NCBI GenBank assembly: GCA_000437755.1
Contig: FR900121.1
Span: 1 to 9,206 of the forward strand
Length of the DNA: 9,206 nt
Reading direction: 5' to 3'
Source: Roseburia sp. CAG:303
GTDB lineage: Bacteria > Bacillota > Clostridia > Lachnospirales > Lachnospiraceae
A program made the translations under genes and the position numbers. Shown piece by piece: positions 1-6,812 of this stretch (position 1 is the stretch's first letter; each line of letters starts with the position of its first letter). The notes beneath the pieces were generated by a model. That model was not told the origin of the DNA. It ran no database searches and saw nothing but the letters and a program-made list of their open reading frames with translations.

Positions 1-448
1 CACGGAACGTATCCGCCGCTGCCATAATCACTTTTTTCCCTTTTGCCTTTAACTGGCCGGACAATTTTCCAACAGATGTCGTTTTTCCGACACCATTTAC
101 ACCAATGACCAATACAACAGATTTCTGATTTTCAAATTCATACGCACTCTCGCCCAGGTCCATCTGGGATTTAATGCTTTCAATCAGATATTTTTTACAT
201 TCTGCCGGATCTTTTATCCTGTTCTCTTTTACTTTTTCTTTCAGGTTTTCAATAATCTTCTCAGTCGCATGAATTCCCAGATCCCCCATAATCAAGGTTT
301 CTTCTATCTCTTCATAAAAATCATCATTAATGCTGGAAAATCCGCTGAAAATATTGTCAATTCCGGATACAATATTATCCCTTGTTTTGGTAAGTCCCTT
401 TACCAATTTACTAAAAAATCCGCCTTTTTTTTCTTTTTCCTCGCCCAT
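1..448 (-). CDS. ftsY: Signal recognition particle receptor FtsY (N-terminal part, cut by window edge)
   Basis: FtsY is the membrane-associated SRP receptor GTPase that pairs with Ffh to deliver ribosomes making membrane proteins to the translocon. Translating the minus strand from ATG at 448 gives 149 residues before the left edge. They comprise a short charged N-terminus (residues 1-10), an N-domain helical bundle (about 11-108), then the start of the G domain with the P-loop GVNGVGKTT (116-124) and the second GTPase motif DTFR (146-149). The P-loop and DTFR favour FtsY over Ffh, which usually carries G-x-QGSGKTT and a DVYRPAA-type motif. There is no long acidic A domain, as is usual in Gram-positives. 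The ribosome site GGAGG stands 5 bases before the ATG, and the gene begins 22 bases after smc, the classical Firmicute order. An eight-A run covers codons 6-9 (425-432). The C-terminal half is not in the window. Confidence 0.96.
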   Translation of the reverse strand, partial: MGEEKEKKGGFFSKLVKGLTKTRDNIVSGIDNIFSGFSSINDDFYEEIEETLIMGDLGIHATEKIIENLKEKVKENRIKDPAECKKYLIESIKSQMDLGESAYEFENQKSVVLVIGVNGVGKTTSVGKLSGQLKAKGKKVIMAAADTFR

Positions 449-470
449 ATGATCCTCCATTCTGACTTTG

Positions 471-3400
471 TTATAAGACTGCTTCTTCTTTTTTCTCTGA
501 TTGTTCCAATTCATCCTCAATCAGATTTACGGATACCAGTGTTGAAATTCCTTTTTCCTGCATGGTAATTCCATAAAGTCTGTCCGCTGCATTCATCGTT
601 CCTCTTCTGTGCGTAATGACAATAAACTGAGTATGATCCGTCAGTTTATGCAGATACTTTGCGTAACGCACAACATTGGAATCATCCAGGGCCGCTTCAA
701 TTTCATCCAGCAGACAGAATGGGGATGGCTTCAGATTCTGAATTGCAAATAACAGGGCTATCGCTGTCAAAGCTTTTTCCCCACCAGAAAGTTGCATCAT
801 ATTCTGCAGCTTTTTACCAGGCGGCTGGGATATAATCGTTATCTCTGCTTCCAGTACATCCTCTGTTTCACTTAGTTCTATGCTTCCCTTTCCTCCACCG
901 AACAGAATCTTAAACACCTTGTCAAATTCCGCTCTGATATCAGCAAATTTCTCATTAAACTGTTTTCTCATACCGGTATCAAGCTCCAGAATAATCTGTT
1001 CCAGATTCTCTGCTGCAATTACAAGGTCATCATGCTGCGTTTTCAGGAATTCGTATCGTTCTGACACTTCCTTATATTCCTCGATTGCATTGACATTTAC
1101 CGTACCGAGATTTTTCATGTTGTTCCTTACTTCTGCTGCCATTTTTTTTACCTGTGCAAGGCTGGTATATGTATCATTCCTTAATTCCCTGGCACTGCCG
1201 TACGTAATCTCATACTCCTCCCACATATAATTCATCTGTTTTTCTTTATTTTCTTCGAGTCTTTCACTCTGTGTATTCAGACGGTATAATTCCTTATCCA
1301 GCTCCGTTATTCTGCCCGTCAGCTCTTCCCGTCTAGTAAAGAATTCCTTATGTTCCCTGGACTGCTCATCCCTGTGCTTTTGCACTTCATCGATTTCTTC
1401 CTGCAGTTTTTCCAATGCTTCCCCACATTCCGAAATCGCCCGGCTCAGCCCGGTAATCTCAAGCTTTTTCTTCTCTCCTGCATTTTTTGCATCTTCATAC
1501 TGTTTTAACAGTTCTTCTTTTTCTTCCTGCAGCTTTGCTTTCTCACTCATGATTCGTTCCAGATTTTCGTGAATAAATCCTGACTGCTGGGTAATACCGG
1601 ATAATTTCAGTTTCAGCTCTTCATTCTTCCTCTGCTCCTGTATTTCCCTTTCCTCACTCTGCTTCAATTTCTGGCTCAAAGTCTGAATTTGTTCTTCCAG
1701 CTGAACATTTTTTGACTCCCAGTGCTTCAGTTCCTCTTCCAGGGTATCATGATTATTTTTGATTTCCGTAATCTGCTCGCTGATTTCACTGGTTTCCCTT
1801 GAAAATCCGTCATAACTTTCTTTCAACTCACACTTTTTCGCATCCGCCTGTTCCAGATTCATTTTCAGGGTGTTCTGAACCAGATACTGTTCATGCAGAA
1901 TATCTTCTATTTTCTGAAGTTCGGTCCGTTTCACTCTCAGCTGTGCTTCATCCTCTTCCACACTATGGGCAAGACTTTGCACCTGCTCCTTCATCGTCCG
2001 CACTGCATTTTCCAGTTCCTCGATTTCCCTGCGCCTTCCCAGAAGATTACTGTTATTCCGGTATGCACCACCAGAAAGAGAACCTCCTGCATTTAACAGT
2101 TCACCTTCTAGTGTTACAATCCTAAGTGTATAATGATATTTCCGGGCAAGTGCCAGTGCATGGTCAATCGTATCTGCCACAACAATTCTTCCCAGAAGAT
2201 ATCTTCCGATATTTTCATATTTTTTATCAATTTTAATCAAATCACATGCCAGTCCGATGACTCCTGGTTCTGAAAATACCTCTGCATTGTGAAAACCGGT
2301 CTTATTTGCAATGCTGTTCAGTGGAAGAAACGTTGCCCGCCCGTATTTATTCTTCTTCAGGTATTCAATCGCCTTTTTCGCCGTTGTCTCCGTGTCCGTA
2401 ACGATATTCTGGATATTACCGCCCAGTGCGGTTTCAATCGCTACTTCATATTTCTTTTCCGCGGTAATAATATCTGCAACAACACCGGTAATCCCTTTTT
2501 CGCGTTCCTTCAGTTCCATAATACGACGGATGCTGTTTCCATATCCCTCATATCGTTCGGTCAGATTTTTCAATGCTTCCAGATTTGAATTCTGTTTATG
2601 ATACTCCGATAAATTCCGATCCTGCTCCTGCTTCTTTTTATTAATTCCGGCAGTCAGTTCCCGGATTTCTGTGGAAAGAGCTTCCTTTGTACTTTCGCTT
2701 TCCTGTACTTCCCTGTTGATTCCGGCAAAATCATTCTCCAGTTCTGCTATCATCTTTTCCTGGGCTTCATTATCGCTGCGGAATTTCAAAATCCGCTGAT
2801 TGATTTCCGCTCTCCGGATATTTACCTGTTCGAGCATGGTATCATATCTCTGAATTTTTGTCTTTACATTGGTTTTTTCATTTAAAAGCCGGATAATCTC
2901 TGCCTTTCGTGTTTCGATCTGTTCTGTCAGATCATTCTTCTGCTTTGCGGCCTCCTGATACTTTTCATCCGCTTCTACCTGGATTCTGGCTGCATTCTTT
3001 TCCAGTTCCTGCAGTTCCGACTTCTTTTTTCCAAGCTGTTCAAGTTCCGACTCACGTCTTTGCAAATCATCTTCAATCACCTGAACCCGGTTCATATATT
3101 GTTCACCGGTTGCTGCAAAGGACTTTAACTGCTCTTCAAAAACCTTGACTTCACCCTGATATTTCTCACGGCTGATACCCGTCTGGTTTAACTGGCTTTT
3201 CTTTTCGTCAATCTTACGGTTCAGGCTTTCCAGATATGCTTCAAGTTTCTCATAAGTTTTCCGGATTTCTTCCAGGGCATCCCTGTTTTCTTTCAAATCG
3301 CCCTGTACAATCCCGGTATTCTTTTCAACCTCTTCCAACTGTTTGTTTATCTGGTTTACTTCCAGCAAAAATGTATTAATATCATATATTTTTAACTGTT

Positions 3401-4058
3401 CCTTTAACCGCAGATATTCTCTTGCCGTTTCTGACTGGCGTTCCAGCGGCTTTACCTGTTTCTCAAGTTCGGATAAAATATCCGTCACACGGACAAGATT
3501 CTGTTTCTCATTTTCCAGCTTTTTGATTGTTTCCACTTTCCGCCTTTTAAACTTTACAATACCGGCAGCCTCGTCAAAAAGTTCTCTTCGTTCTTCCGGC
3601 TTTCCACTCAGAATCTTATCAATCTGACCCTGCCCGATGATGGAATAACCTTCTTTTCCAATACCGGTATCATAGAACATCTCGTTGATATCTTTCAGCC
3701 TGCAGGCACTTCCATTAATACGGTATTCACTCTCCCCGGATCGGAACAGCCGGCGTGAAACGGTCACTTCTTCATAATCAATTGCCAGCTTATGATCCGA
3801 ATTATCCAATGTAATGGCCACGTAGGCGAAACCAAGCGGCTTTCTGCTCTGTGTTCCGGCGAAAATGACATCCTCCATCTTGCCGCCTCGCAGCTGCTTG
3901 ATTCTCTGTTCCCCGAGTACCCAGCGGACCGCATCTGCAACATTACTCTTTCCGCTTCCATTTGGCCCTACAATTCCGGTTATTCCATTATGAAATTCAA
4001 ATTTGATCTTATTTGCAAATGACTTAAAGCCCTGCACTTCAATGCTCTTTAAATACAT
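471..4058 (-). CDS. smc: Chromosome segregation protein SMC
   Basis: SMC is the ATPase of the bacterial condensin (SMC-ScpA-ScpB) that loads on DNA and extrudes loops to compact and separate chromosomes. The 1195-residue product has the normal family length. The N-terminal head carries Walker A GPNGSGKSN (31-39), the position of the arginine finger (R57) and a Q-loop region GQGQIDKIL (142-150). A long glutamate/lysine-rich coiled coil follows (about 170-500), then the hinge (about 500-670) with the glycine-rich dimerisation segment NAGGSLSGG (656-664). A return coiled coil runs to about 1040. The C-terminal head has the ABC signature LSGGEK (1090-1095) and Walker B FCLLDE (1114-1119) with a D-loop AALDD. 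All ATPase motifs are intact. The ATG at 4058 is preceded by GAGG with 5-base spacing and lies 23 bases after rnc. ScpA and ScpB are not encoded here. Confidence 0.98.
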   Translation of the reverse strand: MYLKSIEVQGFKSFANKIKFEFHNGITGIVGPNGSGKSNVADAVRWVLGEQRIKQLRGGKMEDVIFAGTQSRKPLGFAYVAITLDNSDHKLAIDYEEVTVSRRLFRSGESEYRINGSACRLKDINEMFYDTGIGKEGYSIIGQGQIDKILSGKPEERRELFDEAAGIVKFKRRKVETIKKLENEKQNLVRVTDILSELEKQVKPLERQSETAREYLRLKEQLKIYDINTFLLEVNQINKQLEEVEKNTGIVQGDLKENRDALEEIRKTYEKLEAYLESLNRKIDEKKSQLNQTGISREKYQGEVKVFEEQLKSFAATGEQYMNRVQVIEDDLQRRESELEQLGKKKSELQELEKNAARIQVEADEKYQEAAKQKNDLTEQIETRKAEIIRLLNEKTNVKTKIQRYDTMLEQVNIRRAEINQRILKFRSDNEAQEKMIAELENDFAGINREVQESESTKEALSTEIRELTAGINKKKQEQDRNLSEYHKQNSNLEALKNLTERYEGYGNSIRRIMELKEREKGITGVVADIITAEKKYEVAIETALGGNIQNIVTDTETTAKKAIEYLKKNKYGRATFLPLNSIANKTGFHNAEVFSEPGVIGLACDLIKIDKKYENIGRYLLGRIVVADTIDHALALARKYHYTLRIVTLEGELLNAGGSLSGGAYRNNSNLLGRRREIEELENAVRTMKEQVQSLAHSVEEDEAQLRVKRTELQKIEDILHEQYLVQNTLKMNLEQADAKKCELKESYDGFSRETSEISEQITEIKNNHDTLEEELKHWESKNVQLEEQIQTLSQKLKQSEEREIQEQRKNEELKLKLSGITQQSGFIHENLERIMSEKAKLQEEKEELLKQYEDAKNAGEKKKLEITGLSRAISECGEALEKLQEEIDEVQKHRDEQSREHKEFFTRREELTGRITELDKELYRLNTQSERLEENKEKQMNYMWEEYEITYGSARELRNDTYTSLAQVKKMAAEVRNNMKNLGTVNVNAIEEYKEVSERYEFLKTQHDDLVIAAENLEQIILELDTGMRKQFNEKFADIRAEFDKVFKILFGGGKGSIELSETEDVLEAEITIISQPPGKKLQNMMQLSGGEKALTAIALLFAIQNLKPSPFCLLDEIEAALDDSNVVRYAKYLHKLTDHTQFIVITHRRGTMNAADRLYGITMQEKGISTLVSVNLIEDELEQSEKKEEAVL

Positions 4059-4081
4059 AAAATCCTCTTATTATTGCCTGG

Positions 4082-4777
4082 TTATCCCATTTTTTTCAGC
4101 TTCAGGAGTGCCTCATATGCCGCCTGCTGTTCTGCACGTTTCTTCGTTCTTCCTTCACCACTTCCAAACACCTGACCACGGAACACTACTTCAACGCAGA
4201 AATGTTTATCGTGATCCGGACCGTACTCCCTGGTAAGAACATATTCAACCCGCTCTTTATAATCTTTCTGAAGAAGCTCCTGCAGAATCGTTTTACTGTC
4301 ATAGAACAGGTGTTTCTTTTCGATATCATTTAATACAAAAGCCTGGACAAACTTTTTTGCCGGTTCGTATCCGCCGTCCAGATAAATCGCTCCGATTACC
4401 GCCTCAAAGGCATCCGAGGTAACAGAATCTCTCTTTCTTCCCCCAGTGCGTTCCTCGCCGCGGCTCAGATACAGATAGCTTCCCAGATCAATGGTTCTTG
4501 CACATTCTGCAAGCGTCGGTTCACATACAAGGCTTGCCCTGAGTCTTGTCAGATCACCTTCCGGCTTATCCGCATATCTCTGGAACAATGTCTCGCTGCT
4601 TACGAGTTCAAGCACCGCATCTCCCAGAAATTCCAGTCTTTCATTGTTATTCATCTTTCCTTTTCTCAGATCATTGGCATAGGAACTGTGTGTCAATGCC
4701 AGCATCAGCAGCTTTTTATTCCGAAAAACATATCCTATTTTATTCTCTAATTCTCCTAATTTATCATTATCACTCAT
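4082..4777 (-). CDS. rnc: Ribonuclease III
   Basis: RNase III cuts double-stranded RNA during rRNA maturation and mRNA turnover. The 231-residue protein has the two expected domains. The endonuclease domain (about 1-155) carries the signature NERLEFLGDAV (45-55). The metal-binding acids by alignment with the E. coli enzyme are E49, D53, D122 and E125, all present. The double-stranded RNA-binding domain (about 160-229) includes GSGEGRTKKRAEQQAAYEAL near its end. The start codon shares one base with the plsX stop (TAATG), and no strong Shine-Dalgarno sequence lies at the usual spacing; an AAGGAAG lies about 16 bases upstream. Translation is therefore probably coupled to plsX. In many Firmicutes acpP sits between plsX and rnc, but here there is no room for it. 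The order rnc-smc-ftsY downstream is standard. Confidence 0.97.
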   Translation of the reverse strand: MSDNDKLGELENKIGYVFRNKKLLMLALTHSSYANDLRKGKMNNNERLEFLGDAVLELVSSETLFQRYADKPEGDLTRLRASLVCEPTLAECARTIDLGSYLYLSRGEERTGGRKRDSVTSDAFEAVIGAIYLDGGYEPAKKFVQAFVLNDIEKKHLFYDSKTILQELLQKDYKERVEYVLTREYGPDHDKHFCVEVVFRGQVFGSGEGRTKKRAEQQAAYEALLKLKKMG

Positions 4778-5799
4778 TATGCCTGCACTTCGTCTTCCTT
4801 TTTAATCTTCTCTTTAATCTTCTCATTTATCTTCTGTTCACGGAATGTCACACACTGAAGAATGGACTTGCATACATCTCCTGATTTGGAGCTGCCGTGT
4901 GTTTTTACCACCAGCCCGTTGAGACCAAGCAGAGGTGCTCCGCCATATTCATTGGACATGAAAGACTTCATGGTTTTCTTTAATGCCGGTTTAATCAGGA
5001 TTCCACCGATTTTACTTCTCAGGTTTTCCATGAGTCCGCCTTTTATCTTACTTAATAAAGTAGCACCAAGTCCTTCGTATAATTTCAAAATAACATTTCC
5101 AACAAAAGCATCACAGACGATGACATCGGCATCTCCGTTCGGAATGTCCCTTGCTTCTATACTTCCAACAAAATTGATATCCGTACATGCCTTAAGAATC
5201 GGATAAGTTTCTTTTACAAGTGCATTCCCCTTTTCTTCTTCTGCTCCAACATTTACGATTGCAACCTTCGGATTCTTGATTCCTACTACATTTTCCATAT
5301 AAATCGAACCCATCTTTGCAAACTGCACCAGATAAGAAGATTTTGCATCCATATTTGCACCTGCATCGATCAGGAGAGACTGACCTTTTGCCGTTGGAAT
5401 TAGCGGTGCAAGAGGTGCTCTCTCAATCCCTTTGATTCGTCCCACAATCGTCTGCCCGCCTACTAATATAGCACCTGAACTTCCGGCAGAAACCACGGCA
5501 TCCGCCTGACCTTCCTTTACCATCTTCATTGCCCTGACAAGGGAAGAATCCTTCTTCTTCATGACTGCCTTTACCGGCGGTTCTCCTGTCTCAATTACTT
5601 CTGTGGCATTGACTACCTCAATCCGGTCTTTCGCATATTCATACTTTGCAAGTTCCGCATTGACCGCATCTTCCTTTCCTACCAGTTTAATAAATATTTT
5701 CCCGCTTTTCTGTAAAGACTCTACCGCACCTTTTACGATTTCTTCCGGTGCATTGTCTCCGCCCATGGCATCCACAGCCACGATTACCTTTTCTGACAT
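4777..5799 (-). CDS. plsX: Phosphate acyltransferase PlsX
   Basis: PlsX converts acyl-ACP and phosphate to acyl-phosphate, the donor that PlsY uses to acylate glycerol-3-phosphate in the first step of Gram-positive phospholipid synthesis. It is a peripheral membrane enzyme. The 340-residue product shows conserved family blocks: VAVDAMGGDNAP near the start (7-18), SAGSSGAILVGG (104-115), LIDAGANMD (143-151), NVGAEEEKGN (183-192), CDAFVGNVILKL (229-240) and EYGGAPLLGLNG (284-295). The last roughly 18 residues form a charged KINEKIKEKIKKE tail encoded by a short tandem repeat. The ATG at 5799 follows two GGAG-type sites whose nearer copy is about 12 bases away, longer than ideal. The gene probably opens an operon with rnc, smc and ftsY. 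It has its own leader with inverted repeats. Confidence 0.97.
   Translation of the reverse strand: MSEKVIVAVDAMGGDNAPEEIVKGAVESLQKSGKIFIKLVGKEDAVNAELAKYEYAKDRIEVVNATEVIETGEPPVKAVMKKKDSSLVRAMKMVKEGQADAVVSAGSSGAILVGGQTIVGRIKGIERAPLAPLIPTAKGQSLLIDAGANMDAKSSYLVQFAKMGSIYMENVVGIKNPKVAIVNVGAEEEKGNALVKETYPILKACTDINFVGSIEARDIPNGDADVIVCDAFVGNVILKLYEGLGATLLSKIKGGLMENLRSKIGGILIKPALKKTMKSFMSNEYGGAPLLGLNGLVVKTHGSSKSGDVCKSILQCVTFREQKINEKIKEKIKKEDEVQA
4801..4836 (-). repeat. Three 12-bp tandem units at the 3' end of plsX
   Basis: On the plus strand TTTAATCTTCTC occurs at 4801-4812 and again at 4813-4824. A third unit at 4825-4836 differs at three positions. Each unit adds four residues, giving the KINE-KIKE-KIK tail of PlsX. 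The units keep the reading frame and lie 22 bases before the stop. Slippage could change tail length between strains without breaking the gene. Confidence 0.8.
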
Positions 5800-5838
5800 A
5801 CTCTTTTGTCTCTCCTTCTCCTATTATTATAATAAACC

Positions 5839-5885
5839 CTAAATTTTCCAAAATCGACTTTTTCCATCTGCTTTGGAAAATTTAG
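5839..5885 (-). promoter_or_regulatory. 14-bp perfect inverted repeat in the plsX leader
   Basis: Reading the minus strand, CTAAATTTTCCAAA (5885-5872) is exactly complementary to TTTGGAAAATTTAG (5852-5839), with a 19-base loop whose closing bases could add a G-U pair. The loop itself contains TGGAAAA (5866-5860), which can pair instead with the TTTTCCA inside the left arm (5880-5874, 7 bp, 7-base loop). Two mutually exclusive hairpins are thus possible. No T-run follows the right arm, so it is not a simple terminator. It lies 40 bases before the plsX start. It may be an RNA switch, an RNase III site or a protein operator; the sequence does not decide between these. Confidence 0.55.
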
Positions 5886-5895
5886 CTATCACTTT

Positions 5896-5924
5896 ATAAT
5901 ACTAAAAAAAATGGAATAGATCAA
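5896..5924 (-). promoter_or_regulatory. Candidate sigma-A promoter for the plsX-rnc-smc-ftsY operon
   Basis: The minus strand has TTGATC (5924-5919, four of six matches to TTGACA), a 17-base spacer and TATTAT (5901-5896, five of six matches to TATAAT). Initiation would fall near 5889, giving a leader of about 90 bases that begins just before the 14-bp inverted repeat. The -35 hexamer sits in the loop of the A/T-tract hairpin at 5905-5944. A weaker alternative -10 (TATAAT, 5831-5826) has no good -35 and would start transcription almost at the ribosome site. Confidence 0.5.
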
Positions 5925-5944
5925 TGAATTTATTCCATTTTTTT
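5905..5944 (-). terminator. A/T-tract hairpin, probably a second (bidirectional) terminator
   Basis: The arms 5905-5918 and 5931-5944 are perfectly complementary over 14 bp, with a TGGAATA core flanked by A and T runs and a 12-base loop. Either strand ends in a T-run, the typical form of a bidirectional intrinsic terminator. Only two G-C pairs are present, so strength is uncertain. It backs up the stronger hairpin immediately upstream and overlaps the candidate plsX promoter. Confidence 0.6.
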
Positions 5945-5949
5945 CTTCT

Positions 5950-5995
5950 AAACAAAAGAATCAAGAATTCCATAGAAAATGAAATTCTTGATTCT
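5950..5995 (-). terminator. Intrinsic terminator after rpmF
   Basis: Thirteen bases after the rpmF stop, the minus strand carries the arm AGAATCAAGAATT (5995-5983) and its exact complement (5969-5957). As minus-strand RNA the helix extends by a U-G pair and CAU/AUG to about 17 bp closed by a five-base loop. The plus-strand reading has a C-A mismatch there instead. The tail TTTGTTT (5956-5950) follows. This fits termination of the yceD-rpmF transcript. The stem is rather AT-rich. Confidence 0.8.
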
Positions 5996-6008
5996 CCAAA
6001 ACCTGTTA

Positions 6009-6188
6009 TTAGTCCTGAGCAATAATCTCTTTTTTGTTATATGAACCGCAAGCCTTGCATACTCTGTGAGGCATCATTAATGCACCACACTTGCTGCACT
6101 TTACAAGATTAGGAGCTGACATTTTCCAGTTCGCTCTTCTCTTGTCTCTTCTGGCTCTTGATGTTTTATTCTTTGGACAAATAGACAT
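6009..6188 (-). CDS. rpmF: 50S ribosomal protein L32
   Basis: L32 is a small basic protein of the large ribosomal subunit. The 59-residue translation has the basic N-terminal segment KNKTSRARRDKRRANWKM (6-23). It continues with a zinc ribbon of two CxxC pairs (C31/C34 and C44/C47), the C+ form that binds zinc. The first residues read MSICPKNK rather than the more common MAVPK, adding one residue and an extra cysteine (C4). The ATG at 6188 lies three bases after the yceD stop and follows a full-length ribosome site with 8-base spacing, fitting high expression. A strong hairpin terminator follows within 15 bases, so the gene ends its transcript. Length and motifs match the family. Confidence 0.97.
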   Translation of the reverse strand: MSICPKNKTSRARRDKRRANWKMSAPNLVKCSKCGALMMPHRVCKACGSYNKKEIIAQD

Positions 6189-6191
6189 GGA

Positions 6192-6719
6192 TTACACCTC
6201 CTTAAAGCTATTAAAGACCTCTAAGGCTTTCGCCATACGCGGGTCTGTTCCTGTGGTATCACAACCACAATTACCATGGTTGAGATTCGTGCCACATCTA
6301 TTACAAATTCCTTTGCAGTTTTCACTGCACAGAACTTTCATAGGTAAATTCACTAAAATCTCACCGTAAGCAAACTTCTCTGCATCGAATACAGTACCAT
6401 TGATATAATCAATATCATCCAGTTCTTCTCTCCGCTGCTCTTCCGTTTCACTTAAGTCTACTTCCTTTGAAGTATTGATCTTTATTAGATTTTCTACATC
6501 TTCCAGGCACCTGTCACATGGAATCACCAATGTAAGCTCAATCTCTGCTGAAATCTCTACTTTCTTCTCATCCAAACCTTTGATATGGATAATCATCGGT
6601 TTCTTGTCCTTTACCGGATAATCACCCAGTCTCGTCACAAAATGTTCCATCTCCAAATCCACGGAAAGATCTAAAGTCTTATCCACATGGGATAAAAGTT
6701 CCGATAAGTCAATTAGCAT
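6192..6719 (-). CDS. yceD: YceD/DUF177 family protein (23S rRNA accumulation protein)
   Basis: DUF177 proteins (YceD in E. coli, YlbN in B. subtilis) are encoded next to rpmF across bacteria and have been linked to 23S rRNA accumulation; the biochemical role is unsettled. The 175-residue product has the family's CDRC pair (C68, C71) in the middle. Its C-terminal segment is cysteine-rich with C131, C135, C139, C142, C151 and C153, including GICNRCGTNLNHG and ending DPRMAKAL, suggesting metal binding. I chose ATG 6719 because GAGG stands 6 bases upstream and MLIDLSELL matches the family's typical start. A longer in-frame start at TTG 6779 would use the -35 element as its codon. The 3' end carries the rpmF ribosome site. 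It is transcribed from its own promoter. Confidence 0.93.
   Translation of the reverse strand: MLIDLSELLSHVDKTLDLSVDLEMEHFVTRLGDYPVKDKKPMIIHIKGLDEKKVEISAEIELTLVIPCDRCLEDVENLIKINTSKEVDLSETEEQRREELDDIDYINGTVFDAEKFAYGEILVNLPMKVLCSENCKGICNRCGTNLNHGNCGCDTTGTDPRMAKALEVFNSFKEV
6195..6204 (-). promoter_or_regulatory. Full-length ribosome binding site of rpmF inside the yceD 3' end
   Basis: Minus-strand TAAGGAGGTG matches the anti-Shine-Dalgarno over nine bases (AAGGAGGTG) and ends 8 bases before the rpmF ATG. It overlaps the last codons of yceD, so ribosomes finishing yceD pass over it. This is the strongest ribosome site in the window. Confidence 0.88.
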
Positions 6720-6725
6720 AAAATA

Positions 6726-6733
6726 CCTCTTTT
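6726..6733 (-). promoter_or_regulatory. Ribosome binding site that fixes the yceD start
   Basis: Minus-strand AAAAGAGG ends 6 bases before ATG 6719. The upstream in-frame TTG has no comparable site, which decides the start. Confidence 0.75.
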
Positions 6734-6750
6734 CCAATCGCACCTTGACA

Positions 6751-6779
6751 ATTATACACACATCATATGTAGTTGTCAA
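6751..6779 (-). promoter_or_regulatory. Consensus sigma-A promoter of yceD-rpmF
   Basis: The minus strand has a perfect TTGACA (6779-6774), a 17-base spacer and a perfect TATAAT (6756-6751). Initiation should fall near 6744, giving a leader of about 25 bases before yceD. All twelve hexamer bases match and the spacing is optimal, as expected for a ribosomal protein gene. TTGACAA at the -35 is mirrored by TTGTCAA (6751-6745) at the downstream edge of the -10, an inverted repeat framing the promoter. No terminator is visible between the ackA stop and this promoter, so read-through from ackA may add to expression. Confidence 0.88.
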
Positions 6780-6812
6780 CTATTTTTTGATATTTTTTCT
6801 GATGCAGACTGA

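Noticed and set aside
425..432. Eight-base A run (minus strand) in ftsY codons 6-9, possible programmed frameshift
   Set aside because: A -1 shift reaches a stop within a few codons and the main frame continues as normal FtsY, so there is no sign of a functional shift.
880..3627. Several plus-strand open frames of 67-116 codons inside smc
   Set aside because: They lie antisense to a fully conserved gene, have low-complexity or Phe/Ser-rich products and no recognisable domain.
970..3670. Two copies of the palindrome ATACCGGTAT inside smc (970-979 and 3661-3670)
   Set aside because: Both encode Asp-Thr-Gly in different protein contexts; a codon coincidence explains them.
3764..3961. Minus-strand frame of 65 codons overlapping the smc 5' end
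   Set aside because: It is an out-of-frame shadow of the SMC head domain, which is intact in the main frame.
6720..6779. Longer yceD reading frame starting at TTG 6779
   Set aside because: The TTG is the first part of the perfect -35 hexamer, upstream of the predicted transcript start, and has no ribosome site; ATG 6719 has one.
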